A DNA stretch of 57,263 nucleotides from Nioella nitratireducens (GTDB taxonomy: Bacteria > Pseudomonadota > Alphaproteobacteria > Rhodobacterales > Rhodobacteraceae): positions 1-57,263 of the forward strand of contig NZ_MNBW01000018.1 of assembly GCF_001879715.1 (NCBI RefSeq). Reading direction: 5' to 3'. Positions 42,603-52,498 of this stretch are shown one piece after another. The stretch's first letter is position 1, and each line of letters opens with the position of its first letter. The notes beneath the pieces are model-generated. The model ran no database searches. It saw only the letters and a program-made list of their open reading frames with translations, and was not told the origin of the DNA. Both the position numbers and the translations under genes were made by a program.

Positions 42603-44699
42603 ATGAAAATGCAAAGATTCATTAGCCTTAACCGGAAGCTATACGATATTTACATGGAGGCCGTTCAGGGCAAATGCACCGATGCCGCGTGCCGCTTAGG
42701 ATCTCTTCGCAAAATTGTTGCTAATGAAAACAGCGATGTTTCTAGAAGCGCTTACCGCCACTTTGCTCAATTGATTTCGAACCATGTCGCGCTAAATCAG
42801 GAGATGTTGGACCTTCCAACTAAAGCGACCGGCGTTCCGGATGAAGGGGAAGAAAGGCTGTTGGGCGGAATCCTACCGGGTGGCGATAAGGGGGTCAGCC
42901 TCGTGACCTGCGCGATGAACAGGACCGAGAACCTCCTCAAGGCATTGATGAGCTGGTTGGCCCATCCTCAGATCAAAGAGATCGTGATTGTTGACTGGGG
43001 CTCGAAAGTTCCGGTTTCCAAATCTTTGTCTGACGGCGGTTTTTTCGACCCGCGCATTCGGGTCATCCGGATCGATGACGAGCCGAGGTGGGTTCTCTCA
43101 TATGCATTCAATATCGGGTTTCGGTCCGCCAGATATGAGCGCATCCTGAAAGCGGACGCGGACATCGTTCTGTCGGACTCATTCTTCGGCCACAATCTGC
43201 TACCTGATGCTGAGACGTTTGTCGCCGGGAACTGGCGCACTGCGGCATCCGATCAGGTGCATGTGAACGGTTTTTTCTACACCTCGCGGTCGGCCCTTGC
43301 TGCCGTTGGCGGGTTCAACGAGTACATCACCACCTATGGGTGGGACGACGACGATCTCTACACTCGCTTGGAAGCGGCTGGCTTCGCGCGACAGGACGTC
43401 GCTCCCGACACAATCCACCACCTGCACCACTCCGACGAACATCGCACCGGCGAGGGGGGCGACGACCTGCGCCCCGCACGCGACGTGATCCAGGGCACCC
43501 CGCGGTACATGATTCAGCGAAATCGTCTGCTATGCGACATGATGCCTGGCTGGAACAACCGGAAACAGCTCCTGCCTCTTCGGATCATAAGCGAAAGCCC
43601 CGGCCGGACGACACTGACACGCGCGGGCGGTCACGAGGCGATTGTGCCCGACGCAGTATTCGCTGCGGCCTCCCGCCAGATGCTGCAGGTGCTCATGTCC
43701 TGGGATTACGGACCGGAAGTGCGCGACCTGGATCACGACACCTTCGACCGAGTGATGCAGCGTCCCGTCGAGCAGCTGAGCAAGCAGGCCTTCCTGGAGG
43801 CCAGGGATAACCCGGCATCCCTGCTGCAACAGGCACCGATGGTCTCGTCACCGCGAAAAAAGGTTTTCATCGACGCCCAGCACGGACTCGGCAACAGGCT
43901 CCGCGCGATCGGATCCGCGGCTGCAATCGCACAGGCAACGGGCCGCGAACTGGTGATTGTGTGGGAGCCTGACGACCATTGCGACTGCCAGTTTAGCGAT
44001 CTGTTCGACTATCAGGGCGCCGTCGTCCACCATCGGTTCGCGGACGAAGCCGAAAACCTGGGATGCGACGTCTACAACTACATGACCGCAGAAACTGGCG
44101 CGCAGAAAGACGCCCCAATCGTGCCGCGGGACCGGCGATCCATCTACGCGCGCGCGGCCTTCGTGCTGAATTCGGAGCATAGCAACTGGGACACCGAGAA
44201 CCGCTTCATCCAGTCTCTGCGTCCGGTAGAATTCATCCGCGATCTGGTCGCGGGCGTGCGAAACCCCAACGATGTGTCGGCCCACATACGCATGGAAGGG
44301 GGCAAGCAATACGAACACCTGCCCTACGAAAGCGCCGGGAACTGGACGCAGGAAGATCATGAGGCAATAGCAGAGTGGCGCGAAAAGAGTCACTTTGCCC
44401 ATTTCATGGCCAGGCTGGACAAGCTGACCGAGGACGGGAAAGCCGACAGGATCTTCATCGCGGCGGACTTGCCGGCAACCTATCAGGAATTCCTCGCGCG
44501 CTATGGCGACCGGGTTGCATACCTGCCACGCACTGCATACGATCGGTCGTCGGAACAGTTGCGCTACGCGATGGCCGATGCAATTCTGTTGTCGCGCGCG
44601 CCTCTGTTGCTGGGCAGCACCTGGAGTTCATTTTCTGAATTGGCGACGCGGCTGGCGCCGAACGGTATCACGGTGGAGATGAGTGGGAAGGATTTCTGA
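42603..44699 (+). CDS. Bifunctional glycosyltransferase: GT2-like domain fused to NodZ-like fucosyltransferase domain
   Basis: A 698-residue soluble protein. The first half (about 95-300) is a GT-A/GT2 domain: VSLVTCAMNRTENLLKALMSW, a DXD in LKADADIVLSD, and GGFNEYITTYGWDDDDLYTR as in galactosyltransferase-type enzymes. The second half (about 418-698) begins KKVFIDAQHGLGNRLRAIGSA, the motif of the NodZ/protein-O-fucosyltransferase group, with SAHIRMEGG and the LLGSTWSSFSELA end. It would add two different sugars in sequence, the second probably fucose, since gmd and fcl follow. The first 85 residues are unassigned. The ATG has only a weak ribosome site. It is the first gene of the all-plus glycan locus. 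Confidence 0.78.
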   Translation: MKMQRFISLNRKLYDIYMEAVQGKCTDAACRLGSLRKIVANENSDVSRSAYRHFAQLISNHVALNQEMLDLPTKATGVPDEGEERLLGGILPGGDKGVSLVTCAMNRTENLLKALMSWLAHPQIKEIVIVDWGSKVPVSKSLSDGGFFDPRIRVIRIDDEPRWVLSYAFNIGFRSARYERILKADADIVLSDSFFGHNLLPDAETFVAGNWRTAASDQVHVNGFFYTSRSALAAVGGFNEYITTYGWDDDDLYTRLEAAGFARQDVAPDTIHHLHHSDEHRTGEGGDDLRPARDVIQGTPRYMIQRNRLLCDMMPGWNNRKQLLPLRIISESPGRTTLTRAGGHEAIVPDAVFAAASRQMLQVLMSWDYGPEVRDLDHDTFDRVMQRPVEQLSKQAFLEARDNPASLLQQAPMVSSPRKKVFIDAQHGLGNRLRAIGSAAAIAQATGRELVIVWEPDDHCDCQFSDLFDYQGAVVHHRFADEAENLGCDVYNYMTAETGAQKDAPIVPRDRRSIYARAAFVLNSEHSNWDTENRFIQSLRPVEFIRDLVAGVRNPNDVSAHIRMEGGKQYEHLPYESAGNWTQEDHEAIAEWREKSHFAHFMARLDKLTEDGKADRIFIAADLPATYQEFLARYGDRVAYLPRTAYDRSSEQLRYAMADAILLSRAPLLLGSTWSSFSELATRLAPNGITVEMSGKDF

Positions 44700-44702
44700 T
44701 CT

Positions 44703-45365
44703 ATGCGAGTGCTGTTTTCCTGCGGGATCGTTTCAATATCAAAACCTAGGTGTGGGTCGACAAGCGTTCGACGAATGCTTGACAAGCTAATGTCTGAAGA
44801 AAGTGGAGATTTCGGCATAAATGTCGCCGGTGAAAACCCTCCATTTCACCCTCACATTACTGCGCCATACCTTATGAAGGTGATGCAGGAACGTGGTTTG
44901 TTGGATCAAAGCCTGAAGTACTTTATTGTTATTAGAAATCCAATAAACATGCTGGCTTCTTACTACAAATTTTTCCAGCCCGATGAAAATTTCAGATACA
45001 ATTACGATCCCGATTGGGGTGGGAGGATAGGGATTGGATTTGATGAGTGGGTGGCGAATGGCCGAGTGGGAATGAACGAAAAATGGAAAGAACTTGCGCC
45101 AAACTTCATTTCAACCGAGAACTTATCAACTTTGAGCCTTGAGGCTCACGCAATGAGTAGTGACAGTCGGACCGTCGTTGATAATATTTTTTTGATAGAA
45201 GAGTCCGAGAGTATTGTAAACTGGGTAGGTGAGAAAACGGGTGAATCAGTAGTGATGCCTCAAGTTAACAAATCTGAGGAAATGGAAGTACCGAAAATAG
45301 GTAACGAAGCGCTCGACTGCGTAAGAAAAATGATGCCGCTCGAGAGTGCGTTGTATAATCTTTAG
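44703..45365 (+). CDS. Sulfotransferase family protein, AT-rich
   Basis: A 220-residue PAPS-dependent sulfotransferase-like protein. The 5'-phosphosulfate loop is SKPRCGSTSVRRML (14-26) and the 3'-phosphate motif is IVIRNPINMLASYYKFF (near 75). The family moves sulfate from PAPS to hydroxyls or amines of sugars. It is shorter than many members but both PAPS motifs are intact. Start 3 bp after the previous stop region suggests co-transcription. Base composition falls clearly towards AT compared with the preceding gene, so this stretch probably came from another donor. An acceptor on the fucosylated glycan is inferred from context. Confidence 0.8.
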   Translation: MRVLFSCGIVSISKPRCGSTSVRRMLDKLMSEESGDFGINVAGENPPFHPHITAPYLMKVMQERGLLDQSLKYFIVIRNPINMLASYYKFFQPDENFRYNYDPDWGGRIGIGFDEWVANGRVGMNEKWKELAPNFISTENLSTLSLEAHAMSSDSRTVVDNIFLIEESESIVNWVGEKTGESVVMPQVNKSEEMEVPKIGNEALDCVRKMMPLESALYNL

Positions 45366-45458
45366 GAAAAGCTTGCTCCAGCAAGATCCGAGTTCGGATA
45401 CTGATGTTAGGGACGAGATCAGTATTCAGGTTTGACTACAAATATTGAAGGATAATCG

Positions 45459-46499
45459 ATGAAACATTGCATTGTGGTGACCACAATCAACGCGCCCACT
45501 ATTTCCTTGGAACGGGTCGCGAAGGGTGCGGCAAAGAATTCATGGAGCTTGATCGTCGCCGGGGATACAAAAACTCCCGCAGAACCTTACGCGGTGCGGG
45601 ATGACATTGACTTCATAGGCTATGATGATCAATCGGAGTCGGGATATGCGCTCGCGAAAGTCGTCCGGGAAAGGTCCTACACTCGCAAGATGTTTGGCTA
45701 TCTGAAAGCGATCGAGTCTGGGGCTTCCTATATTGTTGAAACAGATGACGACAATTGGCCGAAACCTGACTTCTTCGTCGATCGAGACAAGATGTTTGGA
45801 GTGGTGCCCGGTCTGGAGGAGTTTTGTTCCATTCCGACATACAAAGGCACCGGTTGGCTTAACATTTATCGCTATTTCGCTCCAGCATCGAATATCTGGC
45901 CGCGAGGTTTTCCCTTGTCTTTGATCGGCAAGCCGTTTCCGGTAGAAAGTGAAGGGCTGAAATCGAACAATGCACTTATCCTTCAAGGGCTTGCCGATGG
46001 TGCGCCAGACGTGGATGCAGTTCATCGCTTCGTCTATCCCGGTGTTGAATTTCTTTTTGATCGCTGCCGTCCTTTGCAGCTAGAAGTTGGAAGCTGGTGC
46101 CCATTCAACAGCCAGAACACCTCTTGGAGAAAGGAAGCGTTCTTCTTGCTGTACCTGCCTGCAACATGTAGCTTCCGGATGACGGATATATACCGCGGCT
46201 ATATTGCACAAAGAATTGTGCAAGAGATGGGTAAGAGCATCGTTTTTCACGACGCCACCGTTCATCAGGATCGAAATGAGCATTCAATTATTCGGGATTT
46301 CAAGGATGAAGTCATGAATTATTGTGATGATGGAGACTTGATCTCGGGACTTGAAAAGCTTGATCTGTCAGGGCTTTCGAAAGCGAATATGCTTCGACGC
46401 TGTTATGAGCTTGCAATCTCTGAGGGGTATTGTGACCCAGATGAAAATATCATTCTGGAAGCATGGATCGAGGACTGCTCAAAGCTTGGGGTGCTCTGA
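45459..46499 (+). CDS. STELLO-type glycosyltransferase (N-terminal half homologue)
   Basis: A 346-residue protein resembling the first half of STELLO (former DUF288) proteins of plants and animals. Shared features as I recall them: an opening hydrophobic strand IVVTTINAP, VAGDTKTP, the YTRKMFGYLKAIESGA segment, an acidic ETDDDNW (Asp96-98) as the likely metal/nucleotide-sugar site, IWPRGFPL, PFNSQNTSW, and RGYIAQRIVQEMG. In plants these are Golgi proteins with glycosyltransferase-like activity linked to cellulose synthase. Here no signal or membrane segment is seen. The next gene starts directly at the stop and matches the second half. The donor sugar is unknown. Confidence 0.78.
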   Translation: MKHCIVVTTINAPTISLERVAKGAAKNSWSLIVAGDTKTPAEPYAVRDDIDFIGYDDQSESGYALAKVVRERSYTRKMFGYLKAIESGASYIVETDDDNWPKPDFFVDRDKMFGVVPGLEEFCSIPTYKGTGWLNIYRYFAPASNIWPRGFPLSLIGKPFPVESEGLKSNNALILQGLADGAPDVDAVHRFVYPGVEFLFDRCRPLQLEVGSWCPFNSQNTSWRKEAFFLLYLPATCSFRMTDIYRGYIAQRIVQEMGKSIVFHDATVHQDRNEHSIIRDFKDEVMNYCDDGDLISGLEKLDLSGLSKANMLRRCYELAISEGYCDPDENIILEAWIEDCSKLGVL

Positions 46500-47420
46500 A
46501 TGCGTATTGGCCTGTGCTTGTTTTTCAACTACCCGTTCGAGAAGAACTTCCCTATCTTGCGTCGGCTCTACGGTGATTATTTTGATGAGATCCGCTTTAT
46601 TCAGCCATTGGTTGAAACGAGTGAAAAGGATGCCTTCACCGTTTATCGGGCTGCGTTCAATTTTTCCGGTTTCTTCTCCGACGCACGCCAGTTCATCAAA
46701 GAAATGAACTGCGATGTGGTGATTTTTGCTGGTGATGACTGCATCATTAATCGTGATGTTCTGGGAAACAGGTTCGAAGAGGTTTTCGGTGTCCCCGGTG
46801 ACGGATTTGATATGTTCGTGACAAAGCTGTGGCCGTTTTCCGCCAATGCATGGTGGAAAAACATGCAAAAGCTGCGAGCTCTTGGCAGGCTGTTTGGACA
46901 AGGGGGAATTTTTGACCAGCGCATCCAGAATTGGAAGAGCTATTTTCCACAAGCGGATGAGCTTGCCTTGCGCCTTGAAAGCCTAGGGGTTGTGAACGGT
47001 CCGATTGACGCACCTCCAAGTGACATCGTCGCGAGAATGCCGCTGGATCAACAGGCCGTCATTAGAGGTTTCTTTCAGGGCAAAGGCACGTGTGATCTCC
47101 CGTATCCTCTGGCTTACGGAATTAGCGATTTCTTTATAGTCGGAGGACATATTCTCGACGAGTTTTGTCATAACGCAGGGTTGTTCGCTGCCCTCAATGT
47201 TTTCTCAGAATTCTCGACGCCGACGGCACTTGCTGCCACGCAAGGAAGGCTTTCCCAATGCCCTGATCTGGGTCTTTCCGTCGATTGGACATATGGAAAC
47301 AACCCTGAGAAAGAATTCTTCGTTCCTCAGTCTTTTTCTGAAATAGATGATTTTCTAAATTCGATGCCAAAAAGATTACTTTATAAACACCCTGTAAAGC
47401 TATCAACCGTTCGGGATTAG
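46500..47420 (+). CDS. Probable STELLO C-terminal-half homologue
   Basis: A 306-residue protein beginning on the base after the previous stop (TGA-ATG). I recognise parallels with the C-terminal half of STELLO proteins: LRRLYGDYFDEIRFI resembles the LYGRIF-type strand, VVIFAGDDCIINRD (Asp79-80) the LEDDTVLNYW-type acidic motif, and SDFFIVGGHILDEF the SEVFYVP-type segment. It may be a second GT-A-like domain working with the upstream protein as a complex. If the likeness fails in a profile search it should be called hypothetical. The base composition is AT-rich like its neighbour. Confidence 0.55.
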   Translation: MRIGLCLFFNYPFEKNFPILRRLYGDYFDEIRFIQPLVETSEKDAFTVYRAAFNFSGFFSDARQFIKEMNCDVVIFAGDDCIINRDVLGNRFEEVFGVPGDGFDMFVTKLWPFSANAWWKNMQKLRALGRLFGQGGIFDQRIQNWKSYFPQADELALRLESLGVVNGPIDAPPSDIVARMPLDQQAVIRGFFQGKGTCDLPYPLAYGISDFFIVGGHILDEFCHNAGLFAALNVFSEFSTPTALAATQGRLSQCPDLGLSVDWTYGNNPEKEFFVPQSFSEIDDFLNSMPKRLLYKHPVKLSTVRD

Positions 47421-47470
47421 GTTCAACGCAGCATCAGCTTATCCGGCTCCACTTGAATTAGGGTACTAAA

Positions 47471-48595
47471 ATGAAAAAACGCGCTCTCATCACCGGAATC
47501 ACTGGCCAGGACGGCTCCTACCTCGCGGAACTTCTGCTTGAGAAGGGCTACGAAGTGCACGGAATCAAGCGCCGGGCCTCGCTGTTCAACACGCAGCGCA
47601 TCGATCATATCTACGAAGATCCACATGCCAACCACGCCCATCTCAAGCTGCATTACGGCGACCTCACCGACACGTCCAACCTGACCAGGATCCTCTCCGA
47701 GGTGCAGCCCGACGAGGTCTACAATCTCGGCGCGCAGTCCCACGTCGCGGTCAGCTTCGAGGCCCCCGAATACACCGCCGACGTCGATGCGATCGGAACG
47801 CTGCGTCTGCTCGAAGCGATCCGCTTCCTCGGCATGGAAAAATCCACCCGTTTCTACCAGGCATCGACCTCCGAACTCTATGGCCTGGTTCAGGAAACCC
47901 CGCAGCGCGAAACCACCCCCTTCTACCCGCGCAGCCCCTACGCGGTGGCCAAGATGTATGCCTACTGGATTTGCGTCAATTATCGCGAAGCGTATGGCAT
48001 GTACGCCTGCAACGGTATTCTCTTCAATCACGAGAGCCCGCGCCGGGGCGAAACCTTCGTGACGCGGAAAATCACCCGTGGCCTGGCCAATATCGCCCAG
48101 GGGTTGGAGCCCTGTCTGTATATGGGCAACATCGACGCCCTGCGCGATTGGGGCCATGCCAAGGACTATGTCCGCATGCAGTGGATGATGCTGCAACAGG
48201 ACAAACCCGAAGATTTCGTCATCGCCACGGGTCAGCAGTACAACGTGCGCCAGTTCATCAAATGGTCCGCCGCAGAGCTCGGCATTACCCTGCGTTTCGA
48301 AGGCAATGGCGTGGACGAATTGGGTATCGTCGAGTCCGTCGGGGGCGACAATGCGCCGGCTGTAAAACCCGGCGATGTGTTGGTTCGGATCGACCCGCGC
48401 TATTTCCGCCCGGCCGAGGTGGAAACCCTCCTGGGCGATCCGTCGAAGGCCAAGCAGAAACTCGGCTGGGTGCCCGAAATCACCGCACAGGAGATGTGCG
48501 CGGAGATGGTGGCCGAGGATCTGAAAACCGCCAAGCGCCACGCGCTGCTGAAGGAACATGGGATGGACCTCCCGATATCGGTAGAGAACGCATAG
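47471..48595 (+). CDS. gmd: GDP-mannose 4,6-dehydratase
   Basis: A 374-residue short-chain-dehydrogenase/reductase fold enzyme turning GDP-D-mannose into GDP-4-keto-6-deoxymannose. The NADP site is [17 protein letters not shown] (core TGxTGxDG), the catalytic Ser/Tyr/Lys are in ASTSELYG and SPYAVAK, and [13 protein letters not shown] is the family signature near residue 193. The length matches E. coli Gmd (373). GC-rich composition returns here after the AT-rich genes. With fcl downstream it provides GDP-L-fucose for the fucosyltransferase domains in this locus. Confidence 0.96.
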   Translation: MKKRALITGITGQDGSYLAELLLEKGYEVHGIKRRASLFNTQRIDHIYEDPHANHAHLKLHYGDLTDTSNLTRILSEVQPDEVYNLGAQSHVAVSFEAPEYTADVDAIGTLRLLEAIRFLGMEKSTRFYQASTSELYGLVQETPQRETTPFYPRSPYAVAKMYAYWICVNYREAYGMYACNGILFNHESPRRGETFVTRKITRGLANIAQGLEPCLYMGNIDALRDWGHAKDYVRMQWMMLQQDKPEDFVIATGQQYNVRQFIKWSAAELGITLRFEGNGVDELGIVESVGGDNAPAVKPGDVLVRIDPRYFRPAEVETLLGDPSKAKQKLGWVPEITAQEMCAEMVAEDLKTAKRHALLKEHGMDLPISVENA

Positions 48596-48802
48596 CAAAA
48601 GGAACACCGATCATGAGAGGATCCGACAAAACGGCTAGCGACGGGCTGACCACAGTGGCCTTGAAATGCCTTTGAGGTCTGGGACCCCCCGCGGATTTCA
48701 TGTTCTGAAGCTGCCCCTTTTCGGAATGCGACGCCACCATATCCGTGGTGGATCGGTCCAAAGCTTCTGCCAACCTATGAGACCCCCTATTTGCGAGGAA
48801 GC

Positions 48803-49774
48803 ATGAAACGACTCTACATAGCGGGCCATCGCGGCATGGTAGGCGGCGCAATCCTGCGCAACTTCGAAGCCCGTATTGCCGATGGCGAGGAAATTGAACT
48901 GGTCACCCGCACCTCGTCAGAACTGGACCTGACCGACCAGCAGGGCGTGCGCGACTTCATGCAAACCGAGAAGCCCGACGTGGTGATCCTGGCGGCTGCC
49001 AAGGTCGGCGGAATTCATGCCAACAACACCTACCCCGCCGATTTCATCTACGAAAACATGATGATTGAATGCAACGTGATCCATCAGGCCTTTGACGCCG
49101 GGGTGCGGCGCCTGCTGCAACTTGGCTCGTCCTGCATCTATCCCAAGGGCATCCCGCAGCCCATGCGCGAGGACGCATTGCTGACAGGCACATTGGAGCC
49201 CACGAATGAGCCATATGCAATCGCCAAGATTGCGGGAATCAAGCTCTGCGAGAGCTACAACAGACAGCACGGTACCGATTACCGCTCGGTGATGCCGACC
49301 AACCTTTACGGACCCGGCGACAATTTCCACCCGGAAAATTCCCATGTCCTGCCCGCGCTCATTCGTCGTTTCCACGAGGCGGTGCAGCAGGGCTGCGAAG
49401 AAGTGGCTATTTGGGGCACGGGCAAACCGATGCGGGAATTCCTCCATGTGAACGACATGGCCGCGGCAAGCCTCTTTGTGCTCGATATTGACAAAAAAAC
49501 CTATGACGCGAACACGCGGCCAATGCTCAGCCACATCAACGTTGGCAGCGGCACGGATATCTCGATCGGAGACCTGGCCCAGTTGGTGGCGAAAATCAGC
49601 GGTTTTCAGGGCCGCATCTCGTTTGACACCAGCAAACCCGACGGAACCATGCGGAAACTGATGGACGTTAGCCGTCTGGCCAGTATGGGCTGGACGGCAA
49701 GAATCGGACTGGAAGAAGGAATCGCCGAGACCTATCGGTGGTTCCTGAACAATCGGGACCGGTTCCGAACATAA
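48803..49774 (+). CDS. fcl: GDP-L-fucose synthase
   Basis: A 323-residue epimerase/reductase completing GDP-L-fucose synthesis. N-terminal Rossmann motif [24 protein letters not shown], the active-site SSCIYPKG and YAIAKIAG (Tyr/Lys) are all present. [12 protein letters not shown] is typical of Fcl/WcaG. The start ATG 48803 is preceded by GAGGAAGC; a TTG four codons upstream is less likely. A 207-bp spacer separates it from gmd, unusual for a pair normally adjacent, and may hold an IS scar. Confidence 0.96.
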   Translation: MKRLYIAGHRGMVGGAILRNFEARIADGEEIELVTRTSSELDLTDQQGVRDFMQTEKPDVVILAAAKVGGIHANNTYPADFIYENMMIECNVIHQAFDAGVRRLLQLGSSCIYPKGIPQPMREDALLTGTLEPTNEPYAIAKIAGIKLCESYNRQHGTDYRSVMPTNLYGPGDNFHPENSHVLPALIRRFHEAVQQGCEEVAIWGTGKPMREFLHVNDMAAASLFVLDIDKKTYDANTRPMLSHINVGSGTDISIGDLAQLVAKISGFQGRISFDTSKPDGTMRKLMDVSRLASMGWTARIGLEEGIAETYRWFLNNRDRFRT

Positions 49775-49930
49775 GATCGCCGGGGCTGGATATGACGACC
49801 GGCCCGCGTCCCGACCGCGATCCCCTGGAACTCAATTGACCTGGCACCGTGAAACGTGGACAAACGGGAACAAAAGCCTTTCGGTTTGGAAAACAGAGCA
49901 GAAATGCTGCGATAGGAAGGATCAGGACAA

Positions 49931-51508
49931 TTGGACGCTTTTGTCACCACACAGCATGGCGGCCCAATCGGGACGGGTAGCCTGATCATCATCAGCTGCG
50001 GCGGGGCCTCAAAGAGACTCTCGGCGCTGGTCGAAGCGTTCGAAGCACCACCGCAACTTGTCTTGTTCGATCCGGTGGCTGACGCTGATGAGCTTCTGCC
50101 AGGACGATGGTCCGCCAGCAAGGTCACCCATCTGCAGAGTATCCCGACCCCTGGAACCGAGAAGAAGACCGAAGCAATCTTCCACTCCCTGCCGGGACTG
50201 GTCAGCCTTTCCGAACCAACTGATGCGCTTCTTTTTCTGTTCCCCGGCCTGCAGGAGCTTGATCGCAAGCCGGTCGATCTTATCGACCCGGAAACCTTCG
50301 CCTCGGAGTTGGCTGGTAGACCCGAGCCACTGATATGCGTCATTGATCTTCCCGGTGCCGAGACCAGCCTCCTCGATGCGCTGGACGCCGCGGGGGTGCT
50401 GGAACGTCTGTCGTCGCTTCACCTGCGCTGCGGAATCGAACCGTTCTTTTCTGATGCCCCGGCACGCACTGACATCGAGGCCAGATTGATTGCCAGCGGA
50501 TTCGCCCTCGCTTCCGCCAATGAGGACGATCCCGATTGGCCCGAACTGGAGTTTTCGGCCGATCCGCAGGCACGGGAAATCGAACGTCTGAAGGCCGAGC
50601 ACAGCGCCATGACGCGGGAGCTTTCCGTCTGCAACGAAACGCTCGCAACGGAGCGTGCGGAGGCGCGTGACCAACAGGAAATCCTGGCGAAGCGGGACGA
50701 AGAGCTGGAAGCCCTTCGACTTCAGCAGTCGGCACATGCGGCAGACCTCGCTGAGATCAGAAATGCCCTTTCGGAACGCGACGCGATTATCGACGAAGCA
50801 AGACGCGACGCCGCTGACCGGGAAAAGGTTCTGACCGAGCGCGAGCAAGCACTCAAGACACTCACCGGAGAACTGGAGACGCTGAACACAAAGCTGGATG
50901 ATCGCGGGTCCAAGCTCGCGGAGCGTGACGAAAAGCTCCGACGTCAGGACGAGGAACTGCACGCACTTCGGGCACAGATTGCAGATGGTCACAAGGCGGT
51001 TCTGGATGCCGAGAAAATTGCGGAGGCCCGGGCCGCGCAGCTTGCGGAAGCAGAAACCCGCGCCGCAGAACAGGGCAGTGCCTTGTCCGAATTGAAAGAG
51101 AAGCTGGACACATTTCAGACCGAACTGTCGTCGCGCTCTGAGCGAGTTGAAGAGCTGGACGCTGAGCTCTCCGAGAAATCCGCCGCGCTCGATGCCGCGG
51201 AACGCCGGGAAGAACAGGCCAGAACCGAGCAGTCCTTTCAGGCGCGCCTCAATGCCATGTTGCAGCTCGACCTCGACAACCTGCGCGCCCGGTTCGAGGC
51301 CAGCGAGGAACAACGCCGCAAACAGGAGGACCTGCTGCGCAAGCTGACCCCCAAACTGGCGCAGGCCGCCGAACACCTGCAGCAATTGCAACTGGCCTCA
51401 GCCAAAGACTCCCCTGCTGTCACAAAGAACAAGGCACCGCGAAAAACGAATACGAAAACTGCGGCAAAGTCGCGGACGGGTGGAGCCCGCCCCCGGAAAG
51501 GGAAGTGA
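49931..51508 (+). CDS. Large coiled-coil protein of the glycan locus
   Basis: A 525-residue protein with a folded N-terminal part of about 190 residues (SLIIISCGGASKRLSALVEAF, FPGLQELDRKPVDLID) and a long continuous coiled coil from about 200 to 490, rich in Glu, Ala, Arg and Leu. It ends in a Lys/Arg-rich tail (KNKAPRKTNTK to the end). There is no signal peptide. I do not recognise the N-terminal domain; it looks alpha/beta. It may act as a scaffold or length-ruler for the glycosyltransferases. The start is TTG at 49931 after a GGAAGGATCAGG stretch. The basic tail could bind nucleic acid or acidic membrane lipids. Confidence 0.7.
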   Translation: MDAFVTTQHGGPIGTGSLIIISCGGASKRLSALVEAFEAPPQLVLFDPVADADELLPGRWSASKVTHLQSIPTPGTEKKTEAIFHSLPGLVSLSEPTDALLFLFPGLQELDRKPVDLIDPETFASELAGRPEPLICVIDLPGAETSLLDALDAAGVLERLSSLHLRCGIEPFFSDAPARTDIEARLIASGFALASANEDDPDWPELEFSADPQAREIERLKAEHSAMTRELSVCNETLATERAEARDQQEILAKRDEELEALRLQQSAHAADLAEIRNALSERDAIIDEARRDAADREKVLTEREQALKTLTGELETLNTKLDDRGSKLAERDEKLRRQDEELHALRAQIADGHKAVLDAEKIAEARAAQLAEAETRAAEQGSALSELKEKLDTFQTELSSRSERVEELDAELSEKSAALDAAERREEQARTEQSFQARLNAMLQLDLDNLRARFEASEEQRRKQEDLLRKLTPKLAQAAEHLQQLQLASAKDSPAVTKNKAPRKTNTKTAAKSRTGGARPRKGK

Positions 51509-51510
51509 GC

Positions 51511-52434
51511 ATGGGCTCCGATCTCGTATCAGATGTTCTGGCAACGGAACTGAACGAGGCTCTCTCGCTGTTGGAGGATTACCGGCAGGAGGGTGGCGGC
51601 GCAGGGTCCGAACCACTGCCGAGCCTGCTGGAACAATGCGAGGCCCTGTGCCAGGGCATCGCCCCGCCCGAGCCGATCCGCAGCATTCACCACCTGGCCT
51701 GCACCGGCGGCACGTTGATGTCGAAATGCATCGCTGCCCTGCCCAATGTGGTGCTGCTAAGTGAGATCGACCCGCTGAGCCGCATGGTGAACGCCAAACC
51801 CGGAGAACAGCCGAGATTCGCACCGACTGACTTGATCAACGCATTGAACCACGCCAACCGGAAAATTGACGATGGCGTGATCCGCGATGCATTCCGTGCC
51901 AGTGTCGACAGCATCCTCACGGGGCTGTCGCGTCGCGGGTTGCGGATGGTGTTGCGCGACCATTCCCACTCCCAATTCTGCACCGAAGCCGACGCCGCTG
52001 CCCGGCCGACGGTGCACGACATGCTCACCGCCGCCTTCCCCACTCTGTCGCTCGTCAGCGTGCGCCATCCGCTGGACAGCTTTCTGTCGCTCCAGAAGGC
52101 CGGATGGACCCACTTCAAACCCGTCACGCTCGCGGAATACAGCCGCCGCGCGACTGATTTCCTCGACCGCCATGATGGCTGCCGGATCGTTCGCTATGAG
52201 GATTTCGTTTCCGATCCTCAGGGACAGCTGGAACGAATGTGCGACTATCTGGCGCTTCCTTATGAGGCCTTCGCCATCGACCTGATCGGCGCAATCCGGA
52301 TCACAGGCGACAGCGGGCGAAGCAGCCCCGCCATCGGCCCGCGTCCGCGCCGGCCCGTTCCGGAAGAGATCGAGGCAGAGCGCCGTTCGGCAGCCTACGA
52401 ACGGCTTTGCGCCAGGTTGGAATATGACCCCTAG
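51511..52434 (+). CDS. Sulfotransferase family protein
   Basis: A 307-residue sulfotransferase-fold protein. The PAPS 5' loop is ACTGGTLMSKCIAALPNV near residue 65, less canonical than in the other sulfotransferase. The 3'-phosphate motif is SVRHPLDSFLSLQKAGW near 182. RYEDFVSDPQGQLERMCDYL, the usual end of such domains, follows. The ATG 51511 is better spaced from the AAAGGGA than the overlapping GTG at 51505, which shares the coiled-coil gene's stop. Together with the AT-rich gene it would give the glycan two sulfation steps; each acceptor is unknown. Confidence 0.8.
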   Translation: MGSDLVSDVLATELNEALSLLEDYRQEGGGAGSEPLPSLLEQCEALCQGIAPPEPIRSIHHLACTGGTLMSKCIAALPNVVLLSEIDPLSRMVNAKPGEQPRFAPTDLINALNHANRKIDDGVIRDAFRASVDSILTGLSRRGLRMVLRDHSHSQFCTEADAAARPTVHDMLTAAFPTLSLVSVRHPLDSFLSLQKAGWTHFKPVTLAEYSRRATDFLDRHDGCRIVRYEDFVSDPQGQLERMCDYLALPYEAFAIDLIGAIRITGDSGRSSPAIGPRPRRPVPEEIEAERRSAAYERLCARLEYDP

Positions 52435-52498
52435 TGTCCGGTCGCATGGCGGCACTGGCACCCATGTCGACATTGGATGGAAATGAGATTAGACAAGC

